Position numbers and translations under genes: made by a program. The notes under the pieces were generated by a model. That model saw only the letters and a list, made by a program, of their open reading frames with translations, was not told the origin of the DNA and searched no databases. 64,000 bases of DNA, taken from contig DFKZ01000054.1 of NCBI GenBank assembly GCA_002373975.1, positions 1 to 64,000 of the forward strand, given 5' to 3'. This document shows positions 43,642-52,387 of this stretch, piece after piece. Every line of letters starts with the position of its first letter. The stretch's first letter is position 1. This DNA comes from Lachnospiraceae bacterium UBA3632. GTDB taxonomy: Bacteria > Bacillota > Clostridia > Lachnospirales > Lachnospiraceae.

Positions 43642-44151
43642 TCATTCCGGATCGTCTTTATAGACATCCGCCATTGCCATGTTCGAATTGTGGAATTCCT
43701 TGATGTATGTGACCTCGTCTCCGAACCAGTCGGGCGGAAGAAAGATATCGGCAGCATCGGTGCTTCCGAATTCAACTTCTGCCATTACCAGGGGAGAGAA
43801 CGGTTCATCAAACACGTCCAGCTCTATGATAAGGCTGTATCCGTCGGGGGGCTTCGGTGCGCCTTCGATGACCTGCGGGTGCTCGAGAGGAATGATATAA
43901 CGTCTTTTACAGATAACATTTCCGTCCGCTTTTAGGAGAAGATGATAATATGCTTCTTTGGTGAGGGGCATGCTGATCTCCTCGCGGGCCATCATTCCCG
44001 ATCCCTTATAGGTCATGTAATAATCGTCATCCTCGCGGCGTATGCGGATAACGGGGTTAATGTTAAGGTACGCCTGCTCGATCCTCTTGGATGGGTAATC
44101 TTCCAGGTCGGCAGGTATTTTTTTTATTAAAAATTTACGTTCGATTTCCAT
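43642..44151 (-). CDS. CYTH-domain triphosphate tunnel metalloenzyme
   Basis: A 169-residue protein beginning with the ExExK signature (Glu2, Glu4, Lys6 in 'MEIERKFLI'), then 'RIRREDDDYYMTYKGSG' and alternating charged strands typical of the eight-stranded tunnel fold. The family hydrolyses inorganic or organic triphosphates or acts as class IV adenylate cyclase; which applies here is unclear. In-frame codons upstream to 44490 overlap the divergent DJ-1 gene and were rejected. Confidence 0.88.
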   Translation of the reverse strand: MEIERKFLIKKIPADLEDYPSKRIEQAYLNINPVIRIRREDDDYYMTYKGSGMMAREEISMPLTKEAYYHLLLKADGNVICKRRYIIPLEHPQVIEGAPKPPDGYSLIIELDVFDEPFSPLVMAEVEFGSTDAADIFLPPDWFGDEVTYIKEFHNSNMAMADVYKDDPE

Positions 44152-44257
44152 TGATAATGCTTCTTTTTCCCAAAAATAATAATGATGTTGCGTTACATCA
44201 CCACTTAAAAGTATAATATAAAATAAGAAAAAAAGAAAGTCCCAAGGAGGATAATGC

Positions 44258-44806
44258 ATGTCTGAGATAGCTGTAATGCTGGCAGAAGGCTTTGAAGAGA
44301 TAGAGGGTCTCACCGTGGTTGACATTTGCCGCAGGTGTGGGATCGGTGTGACGACAGTTTCGATCACCAACGACAAGAATGTGATGGGTTCCCATGGTAT
44401 TCCTGTGATCGCAGACAAGGTTTTCGGTGAAGTGGACTTTGGAAAGATCGACATGATAGTACTTCCCGGAGGCAAAAAAGGAACTGACAATCTTGAAGCG
44501 TGCGAACCCCTGCTCGAGAAGGTCGATGAGTTTTATAAGACGGATAAATACGTTGCAGCCATTTGCGCGGCCCCCAGGATACTTGGTCACAGAGGCATTC
44601 TTAACGGCAGAGTTGCCTGCAGCTACCCCACGTTTGAGAGTCATCTCGAGGGAGCTGTTGTCACTCAGAATCCGGTGGAAAAATCCGATAATGTGATAAC
44701 GGGAAGAGGCATGGGAGTATCCATAGACTTTGCACTTAAGGTTGCGGAGCAGTTCGTGGATAAAGAGACGGTAGATGACGTTGCCCTTGGCATAATATAC
44801 AAATAA
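44258..44806 (+). CDS. DJ-1/PfpI-family protein
   Basis: A 182-residue protein with the DJ-1 fold. Glu16 in 'GFEEIEGLTVVDICRR' and the nucleophile-elbow Cys103 in 'AAICAAPRIL' match the conserved pair of YajL/DJ-1. It is probably a glyoxalase or deglycase-like, or redox-stress, protein. AAGGAGG lies seven bases before the ATG. Confidence 0.92.
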   Translation: MSEIAVMLAEGFEEIEGLTVVDICRRCGIGVTTVSITNDKNVMGSHGIPVIADKVFGEVDFGKIDMIVLPGGKKGTDNLEACEPLLEKVDEFYKTDKYVAAICAAPRILGHRGILNGRVACSYPTFESHLEGAVVTQNPVEKSDNVITGRGMGVSIDFALKVAEQFVDKETVDDVALGIIYK

Positions 44807-44869
44807 AACTCCCTGAGCGGAGCATTAATGCTGATATTGCCGATATTTGTGTATTTTGGGAATTTAATA

Positions 44870-45029
44870 TTGACATTTCTGCTTCAAAGCTGTAAATTTA
44901 TGTAGTGTGCGTGGAAGCTCCCGTGTCAAGTTCGCTTTCCTCAAGGGTTTCGGAGAGTTTGAAGCTTTTGGGGAAGGTGAACTGGGTTTCAACACATCTA
45001 CCTATAATCAGTTGAAGGAGGTGTAAATA
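44870..45029 (+). promoter_or_regulatory. rpsT promoter and structured leader
   Basis: TTGACA (44870-44875), 17-base spacer, TAAATT (44893-44898). The leader of about 125 bases contains a long imperfect stem: AGTTCGCTTTCCTC near 44929-44942 pairs with GGGGAAGGTGAACT near 44970-44984 through G-T pairs. An internal GGAGAGTTTGA (44952-44962) resembles the 5' end of 16S rRNA. S20 is known to control its own synthesis in E. coli, so this leader may bind S20. Confidence 0.55.
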
Positions 45030-45293
45030 ATGGCAAATATCAAATCTGCAAAGAAAAGAATTCTTGTCAGCCGTCGTAACGCCGAGAAGAACAAGGCCGA
45101 GAAATCTGCAGTAAAGACTGCGATCAAAAAGGTTTATGCAGCTATTGAGTCCGGAGATAAGAACGCAGCGAAAGAGCAGCTTGTTTCTGCGACCAAGACC
45201 ATAGAGATGGCAGGTTCCAAGGGCGTTTATCACAAGAACAACGTTGCCCGCAAGGTGTCTCGCATAACCAAGGCTGTCAACGCAATGGCTTGA
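45030..45293 (+). CDS. rpsT: 30S ribosomal protein S20
   Basis: An 87-residue, Lys/Ala-rich helical protein ('ANIKSAKKRILVSRRNAEKNK') of normal length. It binds the 5' domain of 16S rRNA early in 30S assembly. AAGGAGG precedes the ATG. It is monocistronic between its own promoter and terminator. Confidence 0.97.
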   Translation: MANIKSAKKRILVSRRNAEKNKAEKSAVKTAIKKVYAAIESGDKNAAKEQLVSATKTIEMAGSKGVYHKNNVARKVSRITKAVNAMA

Positions 45294-45316
45294 TCATTAA
45301 CGATAAATGAGCTTAA

Positions 45317-45351
45317 AAGTACCTGTACCCGTCATACAGGTGCTTTTTTTT
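45317..45351 (+). terminator. rpsT terminator
   Basis: AAGTACCTGTA/TACAGGTGCTT hairpin with one G-T pair and an eight-T tail. Confidence 0.9.
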
Positions 45352-45392
45352 AATCAAATAATATATAAAACATCAAAAAGCAGGAATAAAAA

Positions 45393-46283
45393 ATGAAAAT
45401 AATCGATATCCTCAGCAAAAACAATATGTCTCTTTCATTCGAAGTTTTCCCTCCCAAGAAGGAGAGCAGCTTTGAGAGTGTAAAGAATGCCACGGAGGAG
45501 ATTGCTGCCTGCAAGCCCGCATTTATGAGCGTGACCTACGGAGCGGGAGGAGGAACGAGCAAATATACTCTGGAGATAGCAAAGAATATCAGCGAGAAAT
45601 ACGGAGTCCCCACTCTGGCTCATCTTACATGTGTCTCTTCAAGCAAAGAAACGGTACATGAGCGCATCGAGGACATGAAAGCCGCAGGAATCAGAAATGT
45701 CATGGCCCTCAGGGGAGATCTCACACCTGAGCTTGAAGCCACGGACCCTTCGACATGGGATTACCGACATGCAATAGAGCTTGTAAGGGAGCTGAAGGAA
45801 AGTGATGCGGATTTCTGCATCGGTGCAGCCTGCTATCCGGAAGTTCATCCCGACAGCCCCAATCAGAAAGAGGATATTCTGCATCTTAAGGAAAAGGTTG
45901 AGGCCGGAGCGGATTTCCTTACCACCCAGATGGTGTTTGATAATAATCTTTTCTTTAATTTCCTGTATAAACTGCGCGAGGCAGGCGTCACTGTGCCGGT
46001 CCTTCCCGGTATAATGCCCATCACCAACGCAAATCAGGTTGATCGTGCCATCAAGCTGTCGGGATCCTTTATGCCTCAGCGCTTTAAGAGCCTTGTGGAT
46101 TATTTCGGAAGCGATCCCGAAGCAATGAAACAGGCCGGAATTGTGTATGCAACCGATCAGATAATAGATCTTTACGCAAACGGGATCACAAATGTTCATG
46201 TATATTCCATGAATAAGCCGGATGTTGCAAAAGCGATCCTTGCGAACCTTTCGAACATACTCGGAAAAGACTTTGGAAGATAA
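45393..46283 (+). CDS. metF: Methylenetetrahydrofolate reductase
   Basis: A 296-residue TIM-barrel flavoenzyme of normal length ('LSFEVFPPKKE' with the catalytic Glu, 'MALRGD', 'QMVFDN'). It reduces 5,10-methylene-THF to 5-methyl-THF, the methyl donor for MetH encoded downstream. AGGA lies seven bases before the ATG. No SAM riboswitch or T-box was seen upstream. It starts the metF-MBL-activation-metH gene row. Confidence 0.95.
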   Translation: MKIIDILSKNNMSLSFEVFPPKKESSFESVKNATEEIAACKPAFMSVTYGAGGGTSKYTLEIAKNISEKYGVPTLAHLTCVSSSKETVHERIEDMKAAGIRNVMALRGDLTPELEATDPSTWDYRHAIELVRELKESDADFCIGAACYPEVHPDSPNQKEDILHLKEKVEAGADFLTTQMVFDNNLFFNFLYKLREAGVTVPVLPGIMPITNANQVDRAIKLSGSFMPQRFKSLVDYFGSDPEAMKQAGIVYATDQIIDLYANGITNVHVYSMNKPDVAKAILANLSNILGKDFGR

Positions 46284-47197
46284 TGGAAACAAACAAAAAG
46301 AACGTATTTAAAAATATATTTTTTGCCTTTTGCGCCGTGTTCATGGTCGTTTTCATAATTATCGGACTTGGGCATAAAAAGAAAAGTACAGCTCCCTGGA
46401 GCCTGAAGCAGTTTTCTGATGATTCGGGCAAACAGGGCACTTTCTATATTCTGGAAAACAACAATGACGGAACGGTCATCGTGATAGATGGTGGTACATC
46501 AAAGAATGCCAGGAAGGTCAGAAACGAGATCAGAAAGAGCGGAGGAAAAGTGGATGCCTGGATCATCACTCACTTCCACGACGATCACGTAGATGCTTTT
46601 AACGAGATATATGCGGATCCCGGTGATATTGAGATAAGTAAAGTATATACTCCCGAGATCGATCCGGATATGTATATGCAGCTGCTCAGAGAATGGGACG
46701 ATCCGGAGCCCTACAAGACATTTATGAGACAGACGGAGGGTGACGAGAGGATCCTTCACCCCGCAAGAATGGATGTGCTTGAATTTGCCGGTCTTAAGAT
46801 AGAGGTTCTGTGCACTTTCGATGAGCTTCTCTACAACTGCCTAGATGAAAATATGGATCCCGCAAACGATATTTCAATGGTCTTTAAGGTAAGCGGAGAA
46901 AAAGATACGCTTCTTTTCCTTGGGGATTTTCACACCGACGCTTTGGGAGACGGGCTTATTCAGCTGCATGGTGACAAGCTGAAAGCCGAAATGGTCCAGG
47001 CAGGTCATCATGGGAACAATTCTCTTCCGGAGAGATTCTACGAATTTGTATCTCCCAAGGTCATGCTTTTCGACGCCCCTAAGTGGCTTATGGAAGGTGA
47101 GGAGTACACATCCAAAGACCTTGCCGCATGGTGTGATGCCAACGGAATAGAAAGGTATGATTTCACGTCGGCCCCCAATGTTTTTGACTTTGAATAG
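46283..47197 (+). CDS. Membrane-anchored MBL-fold hydrolase (ComEC-like domain)
   Basis: A 304-residue protein with one N-terminal membrane helix (about residues 10-30) and a metallo-beta-lactamase domain outside the membrane. The metal motif is 'THFHDDHVDAF' near residue 95, with further ligands 'LGDFHTDA' and 'QAGHHGNNS'. It resembles the beta-lactamase-like domain of ComEC. The ATG shares a base with the metF stop (TAATG), so it is coupled to metF, an odd partner for a methionine operon. The substrate is unknown. Confidence 0.82.
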   Translation: METNKKNVFKNIFFAFCAVFMVVFIIIGLGHKKKSTAPWSLKQFSDDSGKQGTFYILENNNDGTVIVIDGGTSKNARKVRNEIRKSGGKVDAWIITHFHDDHVDAFNEIYADPGDIEISKVYTPEIDPDMYMQLLREWDDPEPYKTFMRQTEGDERILHPARMDVLEFAGLKIEVLCTFDELLYNCLDENMDPANDISMVFKVSGEKDTLLFLGDFHTDALGDGLIQLHGDKLKAEMVQAGHHGNNSLPERFYEFVSPKVMLFDAPKWLMEGEEYTSKDLAAWCDANGIERYDFTSAPNVFDFE

Positions 47198-47220
47198 ATT
47201 ACTTAAGGTGCAGGGTGAAT

Positions 47221-47925
47221 ATGAAAGAATTTATTGAAAAGCTCAGAACCGGATCGCTCACCGGCGATGAAAGGATAATCCCTATCTATTGTGAATATGA
47301 CGAGCCGGACATTAACCGCTCTGAGGTGCTCAGATATGCAGGCTTCCCGGCGTCTGTGCTTCGGGCTAAGGGAAAAGGGAAAAAGGATGATTCTTTCTGT
47401 GAGGTACCGACGGATGAAGAGCTGGCTAAGAGGCTCGATGAGGTGATAGGGCTTGCGAAAGGACAGTTTATCTACAGGCTCTCCTATGCCTGTGCCGTGC
47501 TGGGGAGAGATGATGAGGGGTATCCGGTACTTCCTTTTAAGCAGCATTCGGATGATCTAAAAAAGAATCTCGAAAACTGCAGGGGTGTGATAATCCTTGC
47601 CGCAACCGTCGGAGCCGGTATTGACAGGCTTATAAGAAGATATGAAAGGACTGGGCCGGCAACGGGGCTGTTGCTTCAGGGAATGGGAGCCGAGCGCGTT
47701 GAGACGCTTGTTGATGCGTTCAATGATGAAGTAAACAGGACCTGTGATGCCATGGGTATGAAGGCTCATCCGCGCTACTCGCCGGGATACGGAGATCTTC
47801 CGATAACGGTGCAGCCCGACTTGTTAAAACTTCTTGAGGCCGAAAAAAGGCTGGGAATAACGCTTAACGCATCATATATGATGTCACCGTCCAAATCAGT
47901 TACTGCTGTTATAGGAATAAGTTGA
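47221..47925 (+). CDS. Stand-alone MetH activation-domain protein
   Basis: A 234-residue protein equivalent to the C-terminal AdoMet-binding activation domain of cobalamin-dependent methionine synthase. The conserved 'HPRYSPGYGDLPI' loop binds AdoMet. It reactivates oxidised cob(II)alamin by reductive methylation. The following metH gene lacks this domain, so the two proteins complete one enzyme. The ATG at 47221, with AGGG five bases upstream, is preferred to GTG 47215. Confidence 0.9.
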   Translation: MKEFIEKLRTGSLTGDERIIPIYCEYDEPDINRSEVLRYAGFPASVLRAKGKGKKDDSFCEVPTDEELAKRLDEVIGLAKGQFIYRLSYACAVLGRDDEGYPVLPFKQHSDDLKKNLENCRGVIILAATVGAGIDRLIRRYERTGPATGLLLQGMGAERVETLVDAFNDEVNRTCDAMGMKAHPRYSPGYGDLPITVQPDLLKLLEAEKRLGITLNASYMMSPSKSVTAVIGIS

Positions 47926-47979
47926 TCTTTACCGTATTTGCCCATTAGGGAAAACTCAAAGGAGAGTCAGGACAGTCTT

Positions 47980-50427
47980 ATGAACATACTTGATTATATG
48001 CGTGACAACTTCATAATCCTTGACGGAGGAATGGGAACGCTTCTTCAGGATGCAGGGCTTAAGCCCGGCGAACTGCCTGAAAGGTGGAATGTGACTCACC
48101 CCGAGGAGATAATCCGCATTCAGAAGTCTTATTTTGATGCGGGAAGCAATGTCGTGCTGGCAAACACCTTCGGTGCAAACTGTCTTAAATTTGACGATGA
48201 GGAGCTTACGCAGCTTATTAATGCAGCCTTCGATAATGCCCGCAGGGCAAAAGCGGAAAGCACGGGAAAGCAGGAAAAGTTCGTTGCTCTTGATATAGGA
48301 CCTCTGGGAAGGCTGCTTAAGCCCTACGGAGATTATGAGTTCGAAGATGCGGTAAGTGCATACGCAAAAACGGTCAGAATAGGTGCGGCAGCAGGTGCGG
48401 ACCTTGTGTTTATAGAGACTATGAACGACAGCTACGACACGAAGGCTGCGCTTTTGGCTGTAAAAGAAAACTGCGATCTTCCGGTATTTGTATCCAATGC
48501 ATACGGGAGTGACGGAAAACTGATGACGGGTGCATCACCCGCGGCCATGGTGGCCATGCTGGAAGGAATGCACGCAGATGCCATAGGAGCAAACTGTTCT
48601 CTGGGACCCGACCAGCTCATCGGGGTGATGGAGGAATACCTTGAATATGCCTCCGTGCCGGTTCTTATCAAACCCAATGCAGGACTTCCCCGCGATGAAG
48701 GCGGTAAGACGGTTTATGATGTATATCCTCCCGAGTTTTCCGAAGCCATCAAAAAGCTTATGGAAAAGGGTGTGAGAATAGCCGGAGGATGCTGCGGTAC
48801 CACGCCGGATTATATCAAGGCGGTTGCGGAAAAAGCGGCTACTCTTAAGCCTGTTCCCGTGACCGATAAAAACAGATCGCTTATCTCATCCTACACCCAC
48901 GTGGTGGAATTCGGACCCTCCCCGATCCTGATCGGAGAGAGGATCAATCCTACCGGAAAGAAGCGTTTCCAACAGGCTCTGCGGGAGAGTGATATAGATT
49001 ATATCCTTGGAGAAGGCTTAAAACAGGCAGATGCGGGAGTGCAGGTGCTCGATGTCAACGTCGGCCTGCCGGAGATAGACGAGCCGGCGATGATAGAGCG
49101 TGTGGCAAAGGAGCTTCAGGCGGTAACGGACCTTCCGCTTCAGCTTGACACTTCCGACCCCGTAGCAATGGAAAGAGGTCTTCGCTGCTACAACGGAAAG
49201 GCTATGGTCAATTCCGTAAACGGCAAAGAAGAAGTTATGGAAGCCGTATTTCCGCTTGTTGCCAAATACGGCGGATTTGTGGTTGCTCTTACTCTCGATG
49301 AAGGCGGAATACCCGAGAGCGCGAAGGAAAGAGTAAGGATAGCCGAAAAGATAATCAAAAAGGCATCGGAATACGGAATATCGAAAAAGAACCTTATATT
49401 TGATCCCCTTGCCATGACTATAAGCGCGGATACGAAAGCTGCACTTGCAACTATCGAAGCAGTGCATGAGATCCGCCACGGGCTGGGAGTGAATACATCC
49501 CTTGGGGTATCGAATGTTTCATTTGGACTTCCATCCAGAAACATCATCACATCAACATTCTTTGCACTCACTTTGGAGCAGGGGCTTTCAGCCGCGATAA
49601 TGAATCCTTACTCCTACGAGATGATGAATGTATACCATGCTTTCAAGGCACTTCATGACCTTGATGCAAACTGTACGGAGTATATAGAATACGCTCAGAA
49701 TCTGCCGGCACAGGTTCCTGCGGGAAGTCAGAGCGCCGGTGCTGCGTCCGGTACGCAGGGAGCCGGATCCACTCAGGGCCCGGGCGGAAAGCCGGCGGTG
49801 TCTCCTCTTCAGAATGCCATCATCAGAGGGCTTAAGGAACAGGCCGGAAATATCACGAGAGAGCTTTTAAAGGAAAACGCCCCGCTTGATATCGTTCAGC
49901 AGGAGGTTATCCCCGCCCTCGACATAGTGGGTAAGGATTTTGAGGAGAAAAAGGTGTACCTTCCTCAGCTCCTGATGGCTGCCGAAGCCTCAAAGGAAGC
50001 TTTTGAGGAGATAAAAAAGGAAATGGCAAAGAGCGCAGACGGAGGAGGCCCCAAGAGGTGTTCTTTCGTAATAGCCACAGTTCACGGCGACATTCACGAT
50101 ATAGGTAAGAATATCGTGAAGCTTATCCTTGAAAACTATGGATTTGACGTGCATGATCTCGGAAAAGACGTGCCTGAGCAGACCGTGGTCGACAAGGTTG
50201 TGGAGCTCCATGCTCCCATAGTCGGGCTTTCCGCTCTGATGACCACCACCGTTCCCGCAATGGAAGAGACTATCAGGCTCTTAAGGGAGCAGGCTCCATG
50301 GGCAAAGGTGACGGTAGGCGGCGCGGTAATGACTCAGGAGTATGCCGACAGGATAGGCGCCGACAAGTATTGCCGCGATGCGATGGAGACCGTAAGGTAT
50401 GCGGAAGAAGTGGAAAAATCCCTTTAA
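47980..50427 (+). CDS. metH: Cobalamin-dependent methionine synthase lacking the activation domain
   Basis: An 815-residue protein. Homocysteine-binding barrel at about 1-300 (zinc ligands in 'GANCSLG' and 'GGCCGTTP'), pterin-binding barrel at about 320-560, a Gly/Ser/Ala-rich linker at about 590-615, cobalamin cap at about 615-690, and a B12-binding Rossmann domain with the DxHxxG motif (Asp704, His706, Gly709). The C-terminal activation domain is absent and encoded upstream. It transfers methyl from methyl-THF to homocysteine. The start at 47980 has AGGA seven bases upstream. Confidence 0.95.
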   Translation: MNILDYMRDNFIILDGGMGTLLQDAGLKPGELPERWNVTHPEEIIRIQKSYFDAGSNVVLANTFGANCLKFDDEELTQLINAAFDNARRAKAESTGKQEKFVALDIGPLGRLLKPYGDYEFEDAVSAYAKTVRIGAAAGADLVFIETMNDSYDTKAALLAVKENCDLPVFVSNAYGSDGKLMTGASPAAMVAMLEGMHADAIGANCSLGPDQLIGVMEEYLEYASVPVLIKPNAGLPRDEGGKTVYDVYPPEFSEAIKKLMEKGVRIAGGCCGTTPDYIKAVAEKAATLKPVPVTDKNRSLISSYTHVVEFGPSPILIGERINPTGKKRFQQALRESDIDYILGEGLKQADAGVQVLDVNVGLPEIDEPAMIERVAKELQAVTDLPLQLDTSDPVAMERGLRCYNGKAMVNSVNGKEEVMEAVFPLVAKYGGFVVALTLDEGGIPESAKERVRIAEKIIKKASEYGISKKNLIFDPLAMTISADTKAALATIEAVHEIRHGLGVNTSLGVSNVSFGLPSRNIITSTFFALTLEQGLSAAIMNPYSYEMMNVYHAFKALHDLDANCTEYIEYAQNLPAQVPAGSQSAGAASGTQGAGSTQGPGGKPAVSPLQNAIIRGLKEQAGNITRELLKENAPLDIVQQEVIPALDIVGKDFEEKKVYLPQLLMAAEASKEAFEEIKKEMAKSADGGGPKRCSFVIATVHGDIHDIGKNIVKLILENYGFDVHDLGKDVPEQTVVDKVVELHAPIVGLSALMTTTVPAMEETIRLLREQAPWAKVTVGGAVMTQEYADRIGADKYCRDAMETVRYAEEVEKSL

Positions 50428-50511
50428 ACGGGCCTGATCATCCGCAAAAAACCATTGTAATAAAGACAAAAAATGATAACGGAAAAAGTCGAAAAATAAT
50501 AAGCAGATAAA

Positions 50512-50540
50512 TTGACTGTTGATAGAATTCAAAGTGATAT
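50512..50540 (+). promoter_or_regulatory. lepA promoter
   Basis: TTGACT (50512-50517), 17-base spacer, TGATAT (50535-50540). The -10 ends six bases before the lepA ATG and no ribosome binding site is visible, the same geometry as at the TraX-GGDEF gene. Confidence 0.55.
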
Positions 50541-50546
50541 TTAAGT

Positions 50547-52355
50547 ATGGATCAGAGTAAGATAAGAAATTTTTGTATAGTAGCACATATCGATCACGGA
50601 AAGTCGACACTTGCAGACAGGATCATCGAAAAGACGGGGCTTCTCACAAGCCGTGAGATGCAGGAGCAGGTGCTCGACAATATGGATCTTGAGAGGGAGA
50701 GAGGGATCACCATCAAATCCCAGGCTGTCCGCACGGTCTATAAAGCAAAGGATGGTGAGGAGTATATCCTTAACCTCATCGACACCCCCGGTCATGTGGA
50801 CTTTAACTACGAGGTGAGCAGATCTCTTGCCGCATGCGACGGCGCGATACTTGTTGTAGACGCAGCCCAGGGAATAGAGGCACAGACACTTGCCAATGTC
50901 TACCTGGCACTCGATCATGATCTGGATGTATTCCCGGTGATCAACAAGATCGACCTTCCCAGTGCGGAGCCTCAGAGGGTGATAGAAGAGATCGAGGATG
51001 TGATAGGGATCGAGGCTCAGGATGCGCCTCTCATTTCTGCCAAAAACGGCATCGGGATAGAGGATGTGCTTGAGGCCATAGTGCATAAGATCCCAGCTCC
51101 GAAAGGAGATCCGAACGGACCTCTTCAGGCTCTTATCTTTGATTCTCTCTACGATTCATACAAGGGAGTTATAGTGTTCTGCCGCATTAAAGAGGGCACC
51201 GTAAAGCGCGGCACCAGGATCCGCATGATGGCAACGGGCGCTGTCGAAGATGTGGTGGAAGTGGGATATTTCGGCGCAGGTCAGTTTATCCCCTGCGATG
51301 AGCTTTCCGCGGGAATGGTAGGCTATATCACCGCATCCATCAAGAATCTTAAAGAGACATCGGTGGGAGATACTGTTACAGATGATGATAATCCCTGCCC
51401 GCAGCCTCTTCCCGGATATAAAAAAGTTCAGTCAATGGTTTATTGCGGCATTTATCCCGCAGACGGAGCAAAGTACCCGGATCTCAGGGATGCTCTTGAA
51501 AAGCTTCAGCTCAATGATGCATCACTGACATACGAGCCGGAGACATCGATAGCACTGGGCTTCGGTTTCAGATGCGGTTTTCTCGGTCTTCTCCATCTTG
51601 AGATCATTCAGGAGAGACTGGAAAGAGAGTACAATCTCGACCTGGTGACCACCGCTCCGGGCGTTGTATATAAGGTATACAAAACCGACGGAGAGATGAT
51701 AGAGCTCACAAATCCCTCCAATCTTCCCGATCCTTCGGAGATAGATTACATGGAGGAGCCCATCGTCAATGCCGAGATAATGGTCACCAAGGAGTTTGTG
51801 GGATCCATTATGGAACTTTGTCAGGAAAGACGCGGTAAGTACGTATCGATGGAATATATCGAAGCAAACCGTGCCCTGATAAAATATGAGCTTCCCCTCA
51901 ACGAGATCATCTATGATTTCTTTGATGCTCTTAAGTCCAGATCGAGAGGTTACGCATCTTTCGATTACGATATGAAGGGGTATGAGAAATCATCTCTTGT
52001 TAAGCTCGACATCCTTGTGAACCGTGAGGAAGTGGATGCACTTTCGTTTATCGTTCACGCGGATTCCGCATACGAGCGCGGCAGAAGGATGTGTGAGAGA
52101 TTAAAGGAAGAGATTCCGAGACATCTTTTTGAAATACCGATCCAGGCCGCTGTGGGCGGAAGGATCGTGGCAAGAGAGACCGTCAAGGCGATGCGCAAGG
52201 ATGTGCTTGCTAAGTGCTACGGCGGTGACATCACTCGTAAAAAGAAACTGCTCGAAAAGCAGAAAGAAGGTAAAAAGCGAATGCGCCAGATAGGAAACGT
52301 TGAGATCCCGCAGGCCGCATTCATGAGCGTTCTTAAGCTTGACGAGGATAAATAG
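50547..52355 (+). CDS. lepA: Elongation factor 4 (LepA)
   Basis: A 602-residue translational GTPase of normal length. G1 'AHIDHGKST' is at 13-21, followed by 'DTPGHVDF' and 'NKIDLP', domain II, EF-G-like domains, and the LepA-specific C-terminal domain ending in '[21 protein letters not shown]'. It acts on stalled or back-translocated ribosomes and in initiation. The start lacks a clear Shine-Dalgarno sequence. Confidence 0.97.
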   Translation: MDQSKIRNFCIVAHIDHGKSTLADRIIEKTGLLTSREMQEQVLDNMDLERERGITIKSQAVRTVYKAKDGEEYILNLIDTPGHVDFNYEVSRSLAACDGAILVVDAAQGIEAQTLANVYLALDHDLDVFPVINKIDLPSAEPQRVIEEIEDVIGIEAQDAPLISAKNGIGIEDVLEAIVHKIPAPKGDPNGPLQALIFDSLYDSYKGVIVFCRIKEGTVKRGTRIRMMATGAVEDVVEVGYFGAGQFIPCDELSAGMVGYITASIKNLKETSVGDTVTDDDNPCPQPLPGYKKVQSMVYCGIYPADGAKYPDLRDALEKLQLNDASLTYEPETSIALGFGFRCGFLGLLHLEIIQERLEREYNLDLVTTAPGVVYKVYKTDGEMIELTNPSNLPDPSEIDYMEEPIVNAEIMVTKEFVGSIMELCQERRGKYVSMEYIEANRALIKYELPLNEIIYDFFDALKSRSRGYASFDYDMKGYEKSSLVKLDILVNREEVDALSFIVHADSAYERGRRMCERLKEEIPRHLFEIPIQAAVGGRIVARETVKAMRKDVLAKCYGGDITRKKKLLEKQKEGKKRMRQIGNVEIPQAAFMSVLKLDEDK

Positions 52356-52387
52356 GGCTGTTAAAGGCCCCTAAAAGGAAACAGATA

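Noticed and set aside
44152..44490. Long N-terminal extension of the CYTH protein
   Set aside because: It overlaps the divergent DJ-1 gene, and the ExExK motif that normally starts the family begins at 44151.
45352..45392. SAM riboswitch or T-box before metF
   Set aside because: The gap is only about 40 bases after the rpsT terminator and shows no matching structure.
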